From: CAZQGO01 sp964593065
GTDB taxonomy: Bacteria > Oederibacteriota > JAAXVQ01
Assembly: GCA_964593065.1 (NCBI GenBank)
Contig: CAZQGO010000016.1
Span: 1 to 64,000, forward strand
Length of the DNA stretch: 64,000 nucleotides
Direction of reading: 5' to 3'
The notes beneath the pieces are model-generated. The model saw only the letters and a list, made by a program, of their open reading frames with translations. It searched no databases and was not told the origin of the DNA. Below, piece after piece: positions 40,486 through 49,596 of this stretch; the stretch's first letter is position 1, and each line of letters opens with the position of its first letter. A program made the translations under genes and the position numbers.

Positions 40486-43029
40486 TTATCTTTCCCGCAA
40501 ACGTTTCTCGGCAAATTCGCGGTAGATGTTCCAGATCTCGACTCTTTGCAGGTATGACCGGAAACAGGTTTCAGACGCCGTTTTCCTTCCCGATAATTCG
40601 TCCGCCAACCCCTGGAAGAACAAGGGCTCCGAAAATTCCGGATTGTTATCGAACAGTTGCTCCTCCGTGACGCGCAGCCCTCCGGGCCAAGCCGGTTTCT
40701 TTTCTCGAAAATCTTTCCGGGCCTCGGCGTATCCCTGTGCGAACTCTTTTTTTAGCTTCAGCGCCCGTTGAAAATCTGCCCGGGCACGGGATGTCCTCCC
40801 CAGCGCCTCGCAGGCCAGGCCACGCCCGATATACGCCTCGGCCAACCGGGGATTGATTGCCAAGGCCGCGGAATAATCCGCCAAAGCCCAGAGGGGTCTG
40901 CCGCGGATCGCATGGATGTAGCCGACGGTGAGGCGTGCATTGACCTGGCTGGGATTTTTGGCCAGAGCCAGGTCGCATTCGAGCAAAGCTTGATCATATT
41001 GCCCCAGTAGAAAGTAGGCGTAACCGCGCTGACCACGAACCTCGGGATTTCTCGGATTCGTCCGCAAAGCTTGTGTGAAATAATCCAGCGCTTGCTCCGG
41101 GCGGCCTTGAGCCGCAAGCAGGCCGCCTAGACCGGCCAGGAACCCGGGTGCATTGGGATAAGTCCGCCACGCCCGCCGCAAATCCTCCGACGCCGGGGCG
41201 TACCGTCCCAGTGCCTGAAGCGCAAGCCCCCGTGTAAAAAAATCCTCTGCGGACACCGGCTCGGCTTTCAGGATTTGCACATACTCTCGGTAGGCCGGGG
41301 AATACCGGCCATCGGCTGCATACGCCGCCCCGCACTGGCGACGCGCGTCCCGCAGGTAAGGGTCCTTCTTCAGGGTTTGCGCAAAACTTAGCCGGCCCTG
41401 TTCCCAGCGCCCCTGGGAAAGCAGGGCATATCCTCTTCCAAGATAAATTCCGGCCATTTCCGGATCGATTTTTTCGGATCGTTTAAAGTCCCGCAAGGCT
41501 TCGGCATAGCAGCCGGAAAAATAGTACATCCAGCCGCGAATGAGATATGCCTCGGCTCCGCCCGGCTTGATGGCCAAAGCTTGGTTCAGGTCGGAGAACC
41601 CAGCGGAATAATCGCTCTGAAGCTTTGCCCGCAGATATCCCCGGTTGATCAAGGCATCAACACAGTGCGGCTGCAGCTCCAGGGCCCGGGTATAATCCTC
41701 CAGGGCCGGCACGATTTGTCCGTTGACGGCGAAGGCTTTGCCGCGGCCAATATACATTTGTGCATTCTTGGGATCCAGCTCGATGGCCCGAGTAAAATCC
41801 TTCAAGGCCTGCGTCATGTCATCCTGTTCCATCAGAACCCAGGCTCGGTAGGAGTAGCTTTTCGCGGAGGCGGGTTCAAGTTTCAGGCACCGATTCAGGT
41901 CCGCCATCGCCCGTCCGTACTCGTGTTTCCGGGCCCAAACATACCCCCTGGCCAGATAGGCCTCGCTCCGATAGGGTGCCACTTCGACGAGCCGATTTAA
42001 ATCAGCCAGCGCTTTCTGCCACTCTCCCTTGAACTGGAAAATTCCCGCCCGGGTGAGCAGGACATCCTGAGAATCCGGATGCACCGCCAGGATGCGGTCG
42101 CATAGACTCAAGACCCAGGGTTCGCCGTCTCTCAGGCTGATGGTATCTCCGATGCTCTCCGTCAGCGTTCTTATCGACTTGTAAGGGAATCCGTCACGCC
42201 AGCGTCTTTCGATCCATTTCAGCGGTGTCATGCTCGTTGCTTTCGGGGATGAGCTTAGAAAAAAGGCCTCACTAAACCGCGGGTCAATGCGGTGGTAGGC
42301 ATCGAGCCAAAGGCGAAATTTGGCCCGCAGGCGGGGATAGGACCGCACGTTCCGCATCAATTCCAGGGGATGTCCGAAAGCCTGTTCAGAAAATACGGCA
42401 AAATCTTCGGCGGGACTCGCCTGTGCATAAGGGCGCAAAAAACCCTGCCGCAACAAATCCGGCGAGACGGTCCGATCCCTTGGCTGGTAGGGGTTCTGAT
42501 CATAGACGAAGCCTTTCGGGTTGCACTGCTTCCATTCCGGCGTTCGAAAAATGCCCGTGGTCCGGTAGAATGCATGGGCGATTTCATGATGGATCATCCG
42601 CAGGAGGTACTCATCCGGAACTGCCGTCCACTCCGACGCAACATACACACAGTTGAGCGAGCTCATGCCGCCGATCGGGTGATTTTCCCTCGTCACGAGT
42701 TGTTTCAGGAGAAAAACGTGCCCAAGATATCTCGGCACCACACCCGGGGGATATTGCGCCAAAGCCTGGGCCAGCAACTTCTTGGCGCGCGGAAAATCAT
42801 GCAGAGCGATGGGCTCCGCCGCTGAACGATATCCCTTCCTTTCCGTAAAACGGGGAAGGACGTGGATGTGGATGCCGTACTCGTCCTCCAAGTCCTGAAA
42901 ATACCAGACCTTGGCCGCTTCCAAGATCATCAGGTGGGACGGCACCCAAAAAGCCAAGACTCCGGCGAGGGCCAGATTGACGAGTGCTAGCATATACATG
43001 AGAATCCGACGGATCGTCTTGGCTCTCAC
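40486..43029 (-). CDS. Membrane-anchored TPR protein with gluzincin-type metallopeptidase motif
   Basis: An 847-residue protein. An N-terminal helix (about 8-28, MLALVNLALAGVLAFW) anchors it. Residues 110-220 contain IHHEIAHAF (HExxH) followed about 70 residues later by SPAEDFAVFSEQAF, a plausible third zinc ligand. From about 310 to 780 there are at least 12 TPR units (for example AEAYIGRGLACEALGR). GTG at 43029 is chosen as start because AGGAAGG lies about 9 nt upstream; the ATG at 43053 has no ribosome-binding site. Sampled 60-bp rows here are about 53% GC against 60-70% nearby, suggesting acquisition. Substrate unknown. Confidence 0.75.
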   Translation of the reverse strand: MRAKTIRRILMYMLALVNLALAGVLAFWVPSHLMILEAAKVWYFQDLEDEYGIHIHVLPRFTERKGYRSAAEPIALHDFPRAKKLLAQALAQYPPGVVPRYLGHVFLLKQLVTRENHPIGGMSSLNCVYVASEWTAVPDEYLLRMIHHEIAHAFYRTTGIFRTPEWKQCNPKGFVYDQNPYQPRDRTVSPDLLRQGFLRPYAQASPAEDFAVFSEQAFGHPLELMRNVRSYPRLRAKFRLWLDAYHRIDPRFSEAFFLSSSPKATSMTPLKWIERRWRDGFPYKSIRTLTESIGDTISLRDGEPWVLSLCDRILAVHPDSQDVLLTRAGIFQFKGEWQKALADLNRLVEVAPYRSEAYLARGYVWARKHEYGRAMADLNRCLKLEPASAKSYSYRAWVLMEQDDMTQALKDFTRAIELDPKNAQMYIGRGKAFAVNGQIVPALEDYTRALELQPHCVDALINRGYLRAKLQSDYSAGFSDLNQALAIKPGGAEAYLIRGWMYYFSGCYAEALRDFKRSEKIDPEMAGIYLGRGYALLSQGRWEQGRLSFAQTLKKDPYLRDARRQCGAAYAADGRYSPAYREYVQILKAEPVSAEDFFTRGLALQALGRYAPASEDLRRAWRTYPNAPGFLAGLGGLLAAQGRPEQALDYFTQALRTNPRNPEVRGQRGYAYFLLGQYDQALLECDLALAKNPSQVNARLTVGYIHAIRGRPLWALADYSAALAINPRLAEAYIGRGLACEALGRTSRARADFQRALKLKKEFAQGYAEARKDFREKKPAWPGGLRVTEEQLFDNNPEFSEPLFFQGLADELSGRKTASETCFRSYLQRVEIWNIYREFAEKRLRER

Positions 43030-43083
43030 ATCAGTATTCCTTCCTGTCGGCATTTGCGGAGACGGCAGGATGTTCTGACAACG

Positions 43084-43114
43084 AAAAAGCCACACCCTGG
43101 AATCCGGTTCCGGG
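43084..43114 (-). terminator. Terminator at the end of the rpsB-ispG region
   Basis: Minus-strand stem CCCGGAA/TTCC-GGG with one bulged base and a 5-nt loop, then six bases and five Ts. It lies after the last gene of the ispG-propeller group and before the TPR gene. The rest of 43030-43389 holds only this hairpin and the small open frame below. Confidence 0.5.
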
Positions 43115-43203
43115 AGGGATCAAGCTGGAACCTCGCAGGCTCTTACGGGGTCGGTACCGCGCCGTCCGCAATCATTTTTTCCAGCTGGTCGGCAAGCTTG
43201 GCG

Positions 43204-43362
43204 TTAAGCGGACGCAGTTGCTGGACTTCGGCCCGCGCTTCGTCCGGCCGGAGCGGCCCTCGGCTCGGCGGACACGGGGCCCGGGCCTCCCAAAAACAAA
43301 ACCGCGGCCGCCAGGTTCAGCAGGCACGCGGATGCAAGACACCAGGGAAGGATTCGAGGCAT
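43204..43362 (-). CDS. Possible small exported protein, perhaps frameshifted
   Basis: An ATG at 43362 opens a 52-codon frame starting MPRILPWCLASACLLNLAAA, a convincing signal-peptide shape with a cleavage site near VSA-EP. The mature part is then short and Arg/Ala-rich. In another frame, from about 43300 to a stop at 43143, the sequence reads EARAEVQQLRPLNAKLADQL, which looks more like a normal soluble helix. A one-base indel joining the two would give a roughly 72-residue secreted protein. Function unknown. Confidence 0.35.
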   Translation of the reverse strand: MPRILPWCLASACLLNLAAAVLFLGGPGPVSAEPRAAPAGRSAGRSPATASA

Positions 43363-43389
43363 GCTCCCTTTCCACGAACGCGGGTTGCG

Positions 43390-44358
43390 TTAACGGAAGA
43401 GTTCCTTGACTTCGTGAATGAAGACCGCCTGGTCTTGCCGGGAGGAGACATAGACCTTCGAACCGTCCGGCGCCACCGCCACGGCTTGCGGATCTCTCCC
43501 GGTGGCCACGAACTTGCTTTGCCCGGTGTCCAGGTTGATGACCTGCAGCCCCCGGGGGCCCACGGCAAAAAGGCGTTTCCCGAAAGGCCCCGGGATGAAA
43601 TCCTTGGTTCCCAAGGCCACGGTTCGGCTCAGACCGGCGGAAAGATAGGTGCGGTCCACGCTTTGAATGACGCTCGCGGCCGGGTAGGCGTCCTGTCCGG
43701 TGCACAGCACGAGTAAATTTCCGTTGCCGGGCATCAGCCGCAGGCGGGAAGGATTCATGCGCACGGGCACCTGCTTGAACACGCGGCCCTGGTCCGGATG
43801 AATCACGGATAAGGCATGGCTTTTATTGTCCGCCACCCACAACCGGACGCTGTTCGGCTCCAGCAGCAGATCCAGCGGTTCCCGTCCGACTTCGATGACC
43901 GGCAGCGCATTGTTGCCGATAAACGGCCGGACCCGGTTGCTGTCCGGGCTGCAAACCCAGCCGTGCCGGTTTTCCGGATCGTAGGCCCATCCGGCCGGCC
44001 CGTCCGGGAGATTCCATGTCTGCAGGAGCTTGAGGTCCGGGCCGTGCAGGGTCAACACCTGCCGGCCTCCCCGGCACAGCACGCGCAGGGTATGGTTGTC
44101 CCTTTCCAGGAAGAGACGCAGCGGACCTGCGGTCACGCCCGCCTCGGCCAGCGTTTTCCGCTTGCGGACATCCCAGGCCTGGACGGTGCGCGCGCCCTCA
44201 CAGGCCACGTACAGGCATTCTCCCCGGGCATCCAGGGCCAGGCTGCCGGGATCCGCCGCTGTTTCCAATTCATGCCGCGTTCCGCAGCCGGCGGTTAGGG
44301 CCATCAGGCCGCCGAGCACGAAAGCCAGCCGGATTTTACGCGGAGGATTCGGCAGCAT
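43390..44358 (-). CDS. YncE-like beta-propeller lipoprotein
   Basis: A 322-residue protein with a lipoprotein signal peptide: hydrophobic FVLGGLMAL and lipobox LTAGC with Cys near 25. The mature part has YVTN/YncE-like blades (GSLALDARGECLYVACEG, LLLEPNSVRLWVADN, PQAVAVAPDGSKVYVSSRQ). It is probably a surface or periplasmic scaffold; no catalytic residues are evident. Its start overlaps ispG by 23 nt, so it is transcribed with the isoprenoid and envelope genes upstream. Confidence 0.8.
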   Translation of the reverse strand: MLPNPPRKIRLAFVLGGLMALTAGCGTRHELETAADPGSLALDARGECLYVACEGARTVQAWDVRKRKTLAEAGVTAGPLRLFLERDNHTLRVLCRGGRQVLTLHGPDLKLLQTWNLPDGPAGWAYDPENRHGWVCSPDSNRVRPFIGNNALPVIEVGREPLDLLLEPNSVRLWVADNKSHALSVIHPDQGRVFKQVPVRMNPSRLRLMPGNGNLLVLCTGQDAYPAASVIQSVDRTYLSAGLSRTVALGTKDFIPGPFGKRLFAVGPRGLQVINLDTGQSKFVATGRDPQAVAVAPDGSKVYVSSRQDQAVFIHEVKELFR

Positions 44359-45439
44359 GCGCTTTCCCCCGTTCCAGCAGGATTTTTTTCACCTGCGCCA
44401 GCAGGGCCGGAACGGCCGCGGCCGCCGTCACACGCCGCAGGGGCCGGCCCTGGGCGAAGAGCATGAAGGACCCGTCCGGTGCCCCGGCCAGTCCCGCGTC
44501 CGCGTGCCTCGCTTCGCCGGGACCGTTGACTACGCACCCCATGACCGCCAAGGTCAGGGGCTGGGTGATGTCGGCCACGGCCTTCTCCACCCGGCGCAGC
44601 ATGCGTTCCAGGTCAATGCGGGTCCGGCCGCACGTGGGGCAGGCGATGATCTCCACGCCCCGCCTGCGCAGGCCGAGGGCCGAGAGCAGCTGGTAGGCAA
44701 CCCTGACTTCCAGGACCGGATCGCCGGTGAGAGAGATCCGCAGGGTGTCCCCGATGCCTTCCAGCAGCAAGGGACTCAAGGCCGCCGCGCTCTTCACCGC
44801 TCCGGCCAGGTCTCCGCCGGCTTCGGTCAGGCCGAGGTGCAGGGGCAGTCGGCTGCTGCCGGCCAGGGTGCGATAGGCGGCCAGGGTCGCCGCCACCTCC
44901 GAAGACTTGACCGACAGCACCAGGCGGCGCACTCCCGCGCGTTCGAAGGCGCCGGCATAGCGCACGGCCATCCGGGCCATGAGCCGCCCCAGGCTTTCGG
45001 AAGAGCGCGCGGCCCGGCGCTGCCGCTCCGGCACGGAACCGGAATTCACGCCGATGCGCACGGCCACGCCGGCCCGGGCCGCGGCGCGTCCGATATCGAG
45101 GGCCGGCTCCAAGCCGAGATTGCCCGGGTTGATCCTGATCTTGGCCACGCCGGCCGCCAAGGCGGTCTTCGCCAGCCGGGCGTCGAAATGAATATCCGCC
45201 ACCAGCGGCAGGGGCGAGGCCCGCACCAGGCGCGGCAGGGCTTCCGCCGCCCCCGCGTCCGGAACCGCCACCCGGACCAACTCGCAGCCCGCCTGCCGCA
45301 ACCTCCGGATTTGGCGCAGGGTCGCGCGCACGTCCTGCGTCGGCGTCGTGGTCATGGACTGGACCACGATCGGCGCCCCGCGGCCCAGATCGACCGCGCC
45401 CAGGCGCACGCGGCGGGTGGTGAGCCGGTGCGCCCTCAC
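44336..45439 (-). CDS. ispG: 4-hydroxy-3-methylbut-2-enyl-diphosphate synthase
   Basis: Penultimate MEP-pathway enzyme, a 4Fe-4S protein. The 367-residue product has VQSMTTTPTQDV near the start, a TIM barrel (VADIHFDARLA, KIRINPGNLG), and cluster cysteines in ACPTCGRTRIDL and GCVVNGPGE. The start is GTG at 45439, overlapping the rseP stop as GTGA, with GGGGGAA upstream; longer frames lie within rseP. Forms part of an isoprenoid set with dxr and uppS. Confidence 0.94.
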   Translation of the reverse strand: MRAHRLTTRRVRLGAVDLGRGAPIVVQSMTTTPTQDVRATLRQIRRLRQAGCELVRVAVPDAGAAEALPRLVRASPLPLVADIHFDARLAKTALAAGVAKIRINPGNLGLEPALDIGRAAARAGVAVRIGVNSGSVPERQRRAARSSESLGRLMARMAVRYAGAFERAGVRRLVLSVKSSEVAATLAAYRTLAGSSRLPLHLGLTEAGGDLAGAVKSAAALSPLLLEGIGDTLRISLTGDPVLEVRVAYQLLSALGLRRRGVEIIACPTCGRTRIDLERMLRRVEKAVADITQPLTLAVMGCVVNGPGEARHADAGLAGAPDGSFMLFAQGRPLRRVTAAAAVPALLAQVKKILLERGKAHAAESSA

Positions 45440-46791
45440 GGGGTTCCCCCGAGCGCCGGCACGATGAGCTTGTATAGGTCGTTGTAGGTGGCAAACACCA
45501 TGATCGCGATCAGGAGGGCCACGCCCACGCTCTGAAAGCGCTGCTGCCATTTGAGCGAAAGGGGCCGGCCGCTCACACCCTCCCACAGGAACAGCAGCGC
45601 GTTGCCGCCGTCCATCACCGGAATGGGCAGCAGGTTGAGGATGGCCAGCATCATGGACAAGGCCGCCAGGAAAAACAGAAAGTCCTTGAAACCCGAGCGG
45701 GCTTCCTGCCCGGCCATGCGCACGATGGTAATCGGACCCCCGAGGGCGTCCTTGGCCGAAATTCTTCCGGTCAGCATTTGCCCGAGGCCGCCCAGGATGG
45801 CGCGCGCCAGGGACCAACTGTGGGTCGCGCCCAGGGCGTAAGCCCGGAAAAAGGGGTAGCGCACGGTGCGCTGGGCCGCCGAGGATTTGAAGCCGACGCC
45901 GATGACGCCCACGGCGCCCCGGCCCGGCAGCTGCTGGGCGATGGGCGTAAGCGTGGTCTCGAAGCGCCGGCCGCCCCGTTCAACCTGCAGGCGCACCGGC
46001 TGGTTGGCGCGCGGCCAGACGATCTGCTGGAAATCCGACTGGCTCCACACGGGCTGGTCGTCCACGCTCAAGATCACGTCGCCGGTTTTCAGGCCCGCCA
46101 TCTCCGCCGGCGTGCCGACGAAAACACGATCCAGCACGTTGCTGGCGGCCGGGGACAGGGCCACGCCCATGCGCCAGTGCCGGGCGGCCTGATCCCAGCG
46201 GGGGCTGACCTCGAGGGTCAGCGGGCGGCCGCGGCGGTTTAAAGCCAGCTGGAGCCGGTGGCGCGGCTGCGCCTGGGCCGCCTGGTTGAAGTCTTCGGCG
46301 AAATTTTCCCAGTCCTCCACCGGTTTGCCTTGCAGGCCGGTAATGATGTCTCCGGCCTCCACGCCCGCGGTCTCCGCGGGGGAGCCGGCCTCCACCCGGG
46401 CGACCTGCGGCTTGGCCAGGGGCACCGAAAATCCCACGAAATACACGGTGCCCAAAATGAGCACGGCCGTCAGGATGTTCATGGCCGGCCCCGCCATCAA
46501 CATGCCGACGCGGGCCCACCACGGGCTCCAGAAATACTCCCCGGGCACGGGGGCGCGCCCCTCCTCCGGCTGTTCACCGGCCAGTTTCACGTACCCGCCC
46601 AGCGGCAGCCAGGAGAGGATGTATTCCGTCTCCCCCCATTTGAATCCCGCGAGCCGGCTGCCGAAGCCCAGCGAGAATTTCAGGACCCGCACGCCGGCGG
46701 CCTTGGAGACCAGGAAGTGTCCCAGTTCGTGCACGAAAATCAGCACGCCCAAGCCGACGACGCCGTATATCACCACGGTCAAGGTTTGCAT
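45436..46791 (-). CDS. rseP: RIP/site-2 protease RseP
   Basis: A 451-residue intramembrane zinc protease. The first helix has FVHELGHFLVSK (HExxH), the last membrane segment NLLPIPVMDGG with the third ligand. Two PDZ domains lie between (about 125-200 and 210-290). It cleaves membrane anti-sigma factors or signal peptides. The ATG at 46791 lies within the end of dxr (13-nt overlap) with AGGAG 5 nt upstream. Confidence 0.95.
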   Translation of the reverse strand: MQTLTVVIYGVVGLGVLIFVHELGHFLVSKAAGVRVLKFSLGFGSRLAGFKWGETEYILSWLPLGGYVKLAGEQPEEGRAPVPGEYFWSPWWARVGMLMAGPAMNILTAVLILGTVYFVGFSVPLAKPQVARVEAGSPAETAGVEAGDIITGLQGKPVEDWENFAEDFNQAAQAQPRHRLQLALNRRGRPLTLEVSPRWDQAARHWRMGVALSPAASNVLDRVFVGTPAEMAGLKTGDVILSVDDQPVWSQSDFQQIVWPRANQPVRLQVERGGRRFETTLTPIAQQLPGRGAVGVIGVGFKSSAAQRTVRYPFFRAYALGATHSWSLARAILGGLGQMLTGRISAKDALGGPITIVRMAGQEARSGFKDFLFFLAALSMMLAILNLLPIPVMDGGNALLFLWEGVSGRPLSLKWQQRFQSVGVALLIAIMVFATYNDLYKLIVPALGGTP

Positions 46792-47948
46792 GCCAGCTCC
46801 TCTTGCGCCGCGTTCCGGGCCCAGGCATCCTGGGCCAGGACGCGCGCCAGCGAATAGACTCCGGTTTCGCGGTGGCGGTTCAGAACCCCGGCGATCACGC
46901 GCGGAATGCCCTGGAAATCCAGGCGCCCCTCCAAAAACGCCGACACCGCGATTTCATTGGCGGCGTTGAACGCCGCGGGCGCCGTGCCGCCCTTCCGGCC
47001 GGCCCGGTAGGCCAAGGCCAGGCCGGGAAAACGCCGCGTATCGGGCGGGTAGAAGTCCAGCCGCCGCCGGCTCCGCCAATTCAGCGGCCGGATGATCCGG
47101 CCCCAGCGCCCGGGCGCGGACAGGGCCGCCTGGATCGGCAAACGCATGTCCGGCGTCGCCAGCTGGGCCAGGACCGAGCCGTCGTCGAATTCCACCAGGG
47201 AATGCACGAGACTCTGCGGATGGATGACGACCTCGATGCGGTCGTAGGGCACGCCGAACAGATGATGCGCCTCGATGATTTCCAGGCCCTTGTTCATCAA
47301 AGTGGAGGAATCGATGGTGACTTTCCGCCCCATGGACCAGGTGGGATGGCGCAGAGCCTGGCGGGCGGTCACCCGGCGCAGGCGGATGGCCGGGGTGTGC
47401 ACAAACGGCCCGCCGGAGGCGGTCAGGACCAGCCGCCGGACCTCCGCCGGATTTCGTCCCTCCAGGCATTGCGCCAAAGCGGCATGTTCCGAATCCACGG
47501 GCAGGAGGCGCGTGCGCCGGCGCCGAACCTCAGCCATGACCAGGTCTCCGGCCATGACCAGCGTCTCCTTGTTGGCCAAGGCCACGTCCCGCCCGGCCCG
47601 GATCGCGGCCAGGGTGGGCAGCAGGCCGGCGGTCCCCACCAGGGCCGAAACGACCAGTGTGGCGCCGGGCCACGCCGCGGCCTGCGCGAGGCCCTCGGGA
47701 CCGGACAGCACGCGGGGTGCGGGCTGTAAGGCACGGACGCGCCGCCTCAGCTCCGCGGCCGCTTCCGGGTCGCCCAGAACCAGGGCCTCGGGCCGGTAGC
47801 GCCGCGCCTGCCGCAGGAGCAGATCCAGGTTGCGGTGGGCCGCCAGGGCCTTGATGCGGAAACGCGCGCGGAAATGGTCCACCACGTTGAGGGTGGAACG
47901 GCCGATGGAACCGGTCGATCCCAGGATCACGAGGGCGGTGCGCTTCAT
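46779..47948 (-). CDS. dxr: 1-deoxy-D-xylulose 5-phosphate reductoisomerase
   Basis: First committed MEP-pathway step, NADPH-dependent. The 389-residue protein has the NADPH motif LGSTGSIGRST, ALANKETLVMAG, LPVDSEHAAL, ASGGPF and STLMNKGLEIIEAHHLF. Length is normal. Coupled to cdsA by a 4-nt overlap and to rseP by a 13-nt overlap, a common arrangement. Confidence 0.97.
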   Translation of the reverse strand: MKRTALVILGSTGSIGRSTLNVVDHFRARFRIKALAAHRNLDLLLRQARRYRPEALVLGDPEAAAELRRRVRALQPAPRVLSGPEGLAQAAAWPGATLVVSALVGTAGLLPTLAAIRAGRDVALANKETLVMAGDLVMAEVRRRRTRLLPVDSEHAALAQCLEGRNPAEVRRLVLTASGGPFVHTPAIRLRRVTARQALRHPTWSMGRKVTIDSSTLMNKGLEIIEAHHLFGVPYDRIEVVIHPQSLVHSLVEFDDGSVLAQLATPDMRLPIQAALSAPGRWGRIIRPLNWRSRRRLDFYPPDTRRFPGLALAYRAGRKGGTAPAAFNAANEIAVSAFLEGRLDFQGIPRVIAGVLNRHRETGVYSLARVLAQDAWARNAAQEELACKP

Positions 47949-48778
47949 GTGCGGGTGAGCAGCCAGGCCAGTACGACCCAGACGGGAGTGGTGAATAACG
48001 CACTGTCGATTTTATCCAGCAAGCCGCCGTGCCCGGGGATGCTCTCCGCCGAGTCCTTGCTGCCCGACCAGCGCTTGAGGAGCGATTCCACCAAATCCCC
48101 GGCCTGCGCCAGCATCCCCAGGCCCACGCCGAGGGCGATGAACCCTCCCGGCGAGAAACCCAGGCCCTTGGGCAGCAGGGTCCAATACGCTGCGGCTGCC
48201 GCCACGCCGTTGACGGCCAGACCGCCAAGAAACCCTTCCCGGGTTTTGGCCGGGGACAGCCGGGGAGCCAGCGGTATCCGCCCAAACGCCGAGCCGGCGA
48301 ACATGGCGGCCGCGTCATACAGCCAGTTGAAACCGAACAGAAGGACGATCCACCAGGCTCCGTGCGGCAGGCTGCGCAGGAAGAACCACTGCACGCCCAG
48401 GCCGCCGAGCACGAGAACGGCGAAGCCCGTGTAGGCCACGCCCGGAAAGCCCTTCTCGGAATCTTCCGCCAGAATGGCCTGCAGGCTGGCAATGAGCACC
48501 GCGGCCAGGGCAATGCCGAAAAGCGCCGTGCCGGCGGACACGCCCGCGGGTCGGGCCGCCGGGAAGGCCGCCACCGCGCACAAGGCCGCCACGGCCAGCA
48601 GGGCCACGGGCTCGTGGAACGGCAGGCCACGGTGCCGGACCAGGCGGCCGACCTCCAGCACCGCTGCGAACAAAGCCAGCGCGCACAAGCCAAAGAAGGG
48701 ATAAGGCGTGGCCAGGAAAACCAGCCACACGAACACCGGCAAGAAAATCAAGGCCACGGCCAGGCGCTGTTTAAGCAT
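47945..48778 (-). CDS. cdsA: Phosphatidate cytidylyltransferase
   Basis: A 277-residue integral membrane enzyme making CDP-diacylglycerol. About eight hydrophobic segments precede the signature near the C-terminus: SPAKTREGFLGG, GDLVESLLKRWSGSKDS and IPGHGGLLDKIDS. The start overlaps the uppS stop by 8 nt. Confidence 0.95.
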   Translation of the reverse strand: MLKQRLAVALIFLPVFVWLVFLATPYPFFGLCALALFAAVLEVGRLVRHRGLPFHEPVALLAVAALCAVAAFPAARPAGVSAGTALFGIALAAVLIASLQAILAEDSEKGFPGVAYTGFAVLVLGGLGVQWFFLRSLPHGAWWIVLLFGFNWLYDAAAMFAGSAFGRIPLAPRLSPAKTREGFLGGLAVNGVAAAAAYWTLLPKGLGFSPGGFIALGVGLGMLAQAGDLVESLLKRWSGSKDSAESIPGHGGLLDKIDSALFTTPVWVVLAWLLTRT

Positions 48779-49517
48779 GCGCGGACTCCACGCCCCCGAA
48801 ACGGCGTTCCCGTTTCTGATATTCGGCCAGGACCCGGTGAAACTCCCGTTCGCGGAAGTCCGGCCATAACGTGGGCGTGACCACGATTTCGGTGTAGGCG
48901 GTCTGCCACAGCAGGAAGTTGGAAAGGCGGAGTTCGCCGGAGGTGCGGACCAGCAGGTCCGGATCCGGCAGGCCGCCGGTGTACAGGCAGCGGGCGAAGG
49001 TTTTTTCGTTCAAGGGCGGCCGCGGGCGGGAGCGGAGAAAGCGCGCGACGGCGTCGAGAATCTCGCCGCGGCCCCCGTAGTTGAAGGCCAGGTTGAGCTG
49101 CAGTCCGGTGTTGCGGGAAGTCAGGCGGACGGCGTGGTCGATGCCGGCCAGGATCCTGGCGGGAAGGTGACGGCGCCGGCCAAGCATGCGGATGCGCACG
49201 CCCTGGCGGTGGAGCTCGGACAATTCCAGGCGCAGGTACTCCAGCAGCAGGTGCATGAGGAAACGCACTTCCGGGCGGGGCCGCTTCCAGTTCTCGGTGG
49301 AGAAGGCGTACAGAGTCAGGGTGGAAATACCCAGTTGGCCGGAGGTGCGGATCACGGCCCGGACGGATTTCATGCCCTCGCGGTGGCCCTCCACGCGCGG
49401 GAGCCTGCGCCGCTGGGCCCAGCGTCCGTTTCCGTCCATGATGATCGCCACGTGGGCAGGCAGGCGTGCGGGATCCAGCCGAAGGCGCCGGTCGCTGTCG
49501 GGTGTGGTTGGAGGCAT
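48771..49517 (-). CDS. uppS: Undecaprenyl diphosphate synthase
   Basis: A cis-prenyltransferase making the C55 carrier lipid for cell wall synthesis. The 248-residue protein has IIMDGNGRWAQ with the catalytic Asp, GHREGMKSVR, YAFSTENWKRP and DLLVRTSGELRLSNFLLWQ. ATG 49517 is preceded by GAGGAG. Confidence 0.96.
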   Translation of the reverse strand: MPPTTPDSDRRLRLDPARLPAHVAIIMDGNGRWAQRRRLPRVEGHREGMKSVRAVIRTSGQLGISTLTLYAFSTENWKRPRPEVRFLMHLLLEYLRLELSELHRQGVRIRMLGRRRHLPARILAGIDHAVRLTSRNTGLQLNLAFNYGGRGEILDAVARFLRSRPRPPLNEKTFARCLYTGGLPDPDLLVRTSGELRLSNFLLWQTAYTEIVVTPTLWPDFREREFHRVLAEYQKRERRFGGVESAHA

Positions 49518-49596
49518 GCTGGCTCCTCAAAAACCCCGCTGTCAGCCAACCAGCCAGGGACGTCCTGTGCGGGCGAACGGAGGCGGGCGCGTCCGC

